From Planctomycetia bacterium (lineage in GTDB: Bacteria; Planctomycetota; UBA1135; GCA-002686595), in the NCBI GenBank assembly GCA_005778045.1, contig SXKQ01000091.1, forward strand, positions 1-9,422: DNA of 9,422 nucleotides, written 5' to 3'. A model generated the notes under the pieces. That model saw nothing but the letters and a program-made list of their open reading frames with translations, was not told the DNA's origin and searched no databases. Below are positions 7,907 through 9,422 of the stretch, piece by piece; within the stretch, counting starts at the first letter, position 1; each line of letters begins with the position of its first letter. The position numbers and the translations under genes were made by a program.

Positions 7907-7918
7907 TACGAACTCAAT
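7889..7918. promoter_or_regulatory. Fur-box-like palindrome at the apbE start
   Basis: TGAGATTCAGTCTCA at 7891-7905 is a near-perfect 7-1-7 inverted repeat (6 of 7 pairs). It differs at two half-site bases from the Fur-box variant TGAGAAT-N-ATTCTCA. A wider inverted repeat, ATTGAG (7889-7894) and CTCAAT (7913-7918), nests around it, giving three TGAG-type half sites in 30 bp. The stretch is AT-rich against a very GC-rich background, as expected of an operator. It overlaps the apbE start codon and lies just downstream of a promoter-like sequence, so a bound repressor would block initiation. Which protein binds it (Fur or another metalloregulator) is inference. Confidence 0.45.
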
Positions 7919-7944
7919 CCTAAACCCAGAAAGGCCCGCGTCAA
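7917..7944 (-). promoter_or_regulatory. Sigma70-like promoter of the flavinylation operon
   Basis: On the minus strand TTGACG (7944-7939, 5 of 6 to the -35 consensus) is followed after 16 bases by TAGGAT (7922-7917, 4 of 6 to the -10 consensus). Transcription would then start around 7911-7906, almost at the apbE ATG, giving a leaderless or nearly leaderless message. The AGGA inside the -10 could instead be a distant Shine-Dalgarno sequence, 11 bases before the ATG; then the promoter would lie further upstream. The rest of the gap, 7945-8060, is ordinary GC-rich sequence in which I see no gene. Confidence 0.45.
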
Positions 7945-8060
7945 CTGCGCATTCGGAAGCACGTATCCGACCCCGACGCCAGCAGCGAGCCCGAGAGCGT
8001 CCACATCGCCCGCGCACGGGCGACGACCGCCCAGATCGTCCGGTGGCGAACGCGCGGCGC

Positions 8061-8915
8061 TCAGCTAGCCCCGAGCCACCAGCCGAGGCGGTGCCAGCGC
8101 AGGGAGCGGAGGTAGCTTGCACGCACCTCTCCCCACGCTTGCCGACGCAAGGCCCGGTCCGGCGCATAGGCGCGCAGGAAGCGCGCGATATCCGTGCACT
8201 CGAGCGCCAGTTCGCCGCGCGCCTTGCGCCGCTCGATGTAGCGCAGGAGTCGTGCCAGGTTCGCCGCGCGCTCGACCGCCCCCAGCGTCCCTTGAAAGCG
8301 TGAGCGATCGAGGTCGAGCAGCCACGCCTCGCCAGCCGGCCCCGCGAGCGCGAAGAGCACGTTCTTCGGATGCAGGTCGGCGTGGAGGAAGCCGAGCGCG
8401 TGCAGCCGCGCGACAAGCGCGCCCGCGGCCGCGAACGCCACGTGACGCTCGGGTACCGAGAGCTCGCCGCGAGCGGCGAGGCGCAGCAGCTCTCCCCCAT
8501 CGCGGGTGTGCGGCACGCGCCGCGTCACGAGCGCGAGCTCCCAGCCCGCAAGGCGTGCTCGGCGTGCGCGCGCGGCGACGACTTCCGGCGTGCGAACCCC
8601 GGACTTGCGCAGCCGCTCGGAGAGCTCGATTTCGACGAATGGGCGCCGTGGGTCGGCGAAGCGCGCCCCGGTCAGGAAGCGCAGCAGCCCGCCGTGCGTG
8701 AAGCGCCGGAGCACGAGTTCGCGCTCTGGGGGACCGAGCAGCACGACCGGGTGGCGTCCCGCGAGGCCCGCACTGCGGCCGCGACCATCGCCCTCGAGCG
8801 AAAAGCCCGCGCGTTCGAGCTCGAGCGCTGCCTCGCGACGCACCGCGAGCACGCCGCGCTCACCGCGCTGCAGCTCGAAGTGCGACGGCAGCTCCAAGGA
8901 AAGCTCGACCGGCAT
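8061..8915 (-). CDS. Lipopolysaccharide (Kdo/WaaP-type) kinase family protein
   Basis: A 284-residue, probably cytoplasmic protein of the protein-kinase-like fold that phosphorylates sugars of the lipopolysaccharide core in known relatives (KdkA, WaaP, InaA). Visible features are LVLRRFTHGGLLRFLTG at 67-83, a segment typical of Kdo kinases; PFVEIELSERLRKSGVRTPEVVA at 92-114; the catalytic loop HADLHPKNVLF at 178-188 with Asp180 and Asn185; and LLDLDRSRF at 199-207, where Asp201 or Asp203 takes the metal-binding role of DFG. The following AANLARLLRYIERR (217-230) is also characteristic. The start is secure: an in-frame TAG lies five codons upstream of ATG 8915, with no alternative start between. 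No good ribosome binding site is seen. The actual acceptor (Kdo, heptose or another sugar) cannot be told. A gap of 154 bp to apbE argues for a separate unit. Confidence 0.83.
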   Translation of the reverse strand: MPVELSLELPSHFELQRGERGVLAVRREAALELERAGFSLEGDGRGRSAGLAGRHPVVLLGPPERELVLRRFTHGGLLRFLTGARFADPRRPFVEIELSERLRKSGVRTPEVVAARARRARLAGWELALVTRRVPHTRDGGELLRLAARGELSVPERHVAFAAAGALVARLHALGFLHADLHPKNVLFALAGPAGEAWLLDLDRSRFQGTLGAVERAANLARLLRYIERRKARGELALECTDIARFLRAYAPDRALRRQAWGEVRASYLRSLRWHRLGWWLGAS

Positions 8916-8969
8916 CGGCGGCGGAGTCTAGCGAGCCCGCGCGGGGTCGAGCTGGCGGCCCAAACGAGA

Positions 8970-9005
8970 GCGGGGCCCCTTCGGCCCGAGCCGAGGGAGC
9001 CCCGC
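8970..9005 (-). terminator. Rho-independent terminator of the right-edge gene
   Basis: A strong hairpin: the outer stem pairs 8970-8976 with 8999-9005 (seven GC pairs). The inner stem pairs 8977-8985 with 8990-8997, with one bulged base on each side (8981 and 8998). The loop is at 8986-8989. On the minus strand it is followed by TCTCGTTT. It begins 21 bases after the stop codon at 9026 and separates that gene from the lipopolysaccharide kinase gene. The T tract is imperfect. The rest of the gap (8916-8969 and 9006-9025) shows nothing clear. Confidence 0.65.
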
Positions 9006-9025
9006 GGTTGCACGGACGGTTGCGG

Positions 9026-9422
9026 CTAGATGCCGGCGCCGAAGCTGCCGAAGTCATCCTCGACCGGCTTGCGAACCGGGGCCGGAGCCGCCGGAGCGGG
9101 ACGCGGTGCCGGAGCGGGCGGCGGAGTCGCCTTGCGCTCCTCCTCGAAAACTCCGAGGCCGAAGCCACCGCCATCGTTCGCGGCCGGAGCGGCCGGACGG
9201 GGCGTCTCGCGACGAGGTTCTTCCCGACGGGGTTCTTCCCGACGAGGTTCTTCCCGACGAGGCTCGTCGCGGCGGGGCGGCGGGCCCCGGCGCTCGTCGC
9301 GGCGCTCGAAGCGATCCTCGCGCGGACCGCGCTCGTCGCGGCGCTCGTATCGCTCCTCGCGCGGCGCGCGATCCTCGTGGCGCGGCGCGCGGTCCTCGTG
9401 GCGCGGTGCGCGGTCCTCGTGG
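9026..9422 (-). CDS. C-terminal, low-complexity end of an unidentified protein
   Basis: The 131 visible residues end at TAG 9028-9026; the start lies beyond the right edge. The visible part opens with three exact HEDRAPR heptads and continues with related Arg/Glu-rich blocks (EERYERRDERGPREDRFERRDERR). Four to five REEPR-type pentads follow, then a Pro/Ala-rich linker broken by GGGFGLGVFEEER, and the acidic-aromatic end EDDFGSFGAGI. The charged tract looks disordered and could bind RNA, DNA or a partner; such tails occur on RNA-binding proteins, helicases and envelope proteins, so I assign no function. The consistent codon-level frame through all repeats and a terminator just after the stop support a real gene. 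Confidence 0.65.
   Translation of the reverse strand, partial: HEDRAPRHEDRAPRHEDRAPREERYERRDERGPREDRFERRDERRGPPPRRDEPRREEPRREEPRREEPRRETPRPAAPAANDGGGFGLGVFEEERKATPPPAPAPRPAPAAPAPVRKPVEDDFGSFGAGI
9211..9270. repeat. Tandem 15-bp repeat coding for REEPR-type pentads
   Basis: Four head-to-tail units of 15 bp: GACGAGGTTCTTCCC at 9211-9225 and 9241-9255, a one-base variant at 9226-9240, and a diverged copy at 9256-9270. On the minus strand they encode repeated Arg-Glu-Glu-Pro-Arg. Near identity at DNA level suggests recent slippage expansion. Confidence 0.85.
9359..9421. repeat. Tandem 21-bp repeat coding for HEDRAPR heptads
   Basis: Three units of 21 bp (9401-9421, 9380-9400, 9359-9379) differing only at single third codon positions. 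They encode His-Glu-Asp-Arg-Ala-Pro-Arg on the minus strand. The array may continue past the right edge. Confidence 0.85.

Noticed and set aside
8018..8032. Hairpin GGGCG-N5-CGCCC downstream of the lipopolysaccharide kinase gene as a terminator
   Set aside because: The stem is only five pairs and no T tract follows on the minus strand.
6234..8303. A 689-residue open frame on the plus strand
   Set aside because: It lies opposite apbE and the porin gene, which carry clear family motifs; its product is Arg/Ser/Ala-rich, as expected of an antisense frame in very GC-rich DNA.
9211..9421. CRISPR-like or regulatory repeat array at the right edge
   Set aside because: The units are tandem without spacers, are multiples of three, and keep one open reading frame; they are coding repeats.

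Overview
This very GC-rich window comes from a Gram-negative-type (diderm) bacterium. It encodes an outer-membrane beta-barrel protein with a signal peptide and a terminal Phe, and a relative of the Kdo/lipopolysaccharide sugar kinases. A large Ser/Thr kinase-ATPase-TPR protein and the codon bias fit groups rich in such kinases, such as Planctomycetota or Myxococcota. That placement is inference; no marker in the window decides it.

Layout, left to right. (1) 1-646, minus strand: N-terminal half of cysteinyl-tRNA synthetase (cysS), cut by the window edge. (2) 647-724: short divergent intergenic region. (3) 725-4384, plus strand: a 1219-residue protein with a Ser/Thr kinase domain, a P-loop ATPase of the AAA_16/STAND kind, and about eight TPR-like repeats. 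(4) 4365-7906, minus strand: a tightly packed four-gene operon transcribed right to left. In order of transcription it encodes ApbE FMN transferase, an outer-membrane porin-like barrel, a periplasmic FMN-binding-domain protein with a proline-rich tail, and a four-helix membrane protein whose histidines suit a two-haem cytochrome b. All three junctions overlap (ATGA, 44 bp, ATGA). The last gene overlaps the kinase gene tail-to-tail by 20 bp. (5) 7907-8060: intergenic region with a promoter-like sequence next to a Fur-box-like palindrome at the apbE start. (6) 8061-8915, minus strand: a lipopolysaccharide kinase-like protein. (7) 8970-9005: a strong hairpin with a T-rich flank, read as the terminator of the next gene. 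(8) 9026-9422, minus strand: the low-complexity Arg/Glu/Pro-rich C-terminal end of an unidentified protein.

The most interesting content is the four-gene operon. ApbE would covalently attach FMN to a serine of the FMN-binding protein in the periplasm. The four-helix protein could pass electrons across the inner membrane to that flavin. The barrel would give the pathway access to an external substrate. The Fur-like palindrome suggests iron-responsive expression, which would make ferric iron or a ferric chelate a candidate acceptor. The gene families are well supported; the electron route, the iron link and the substrate are inference.
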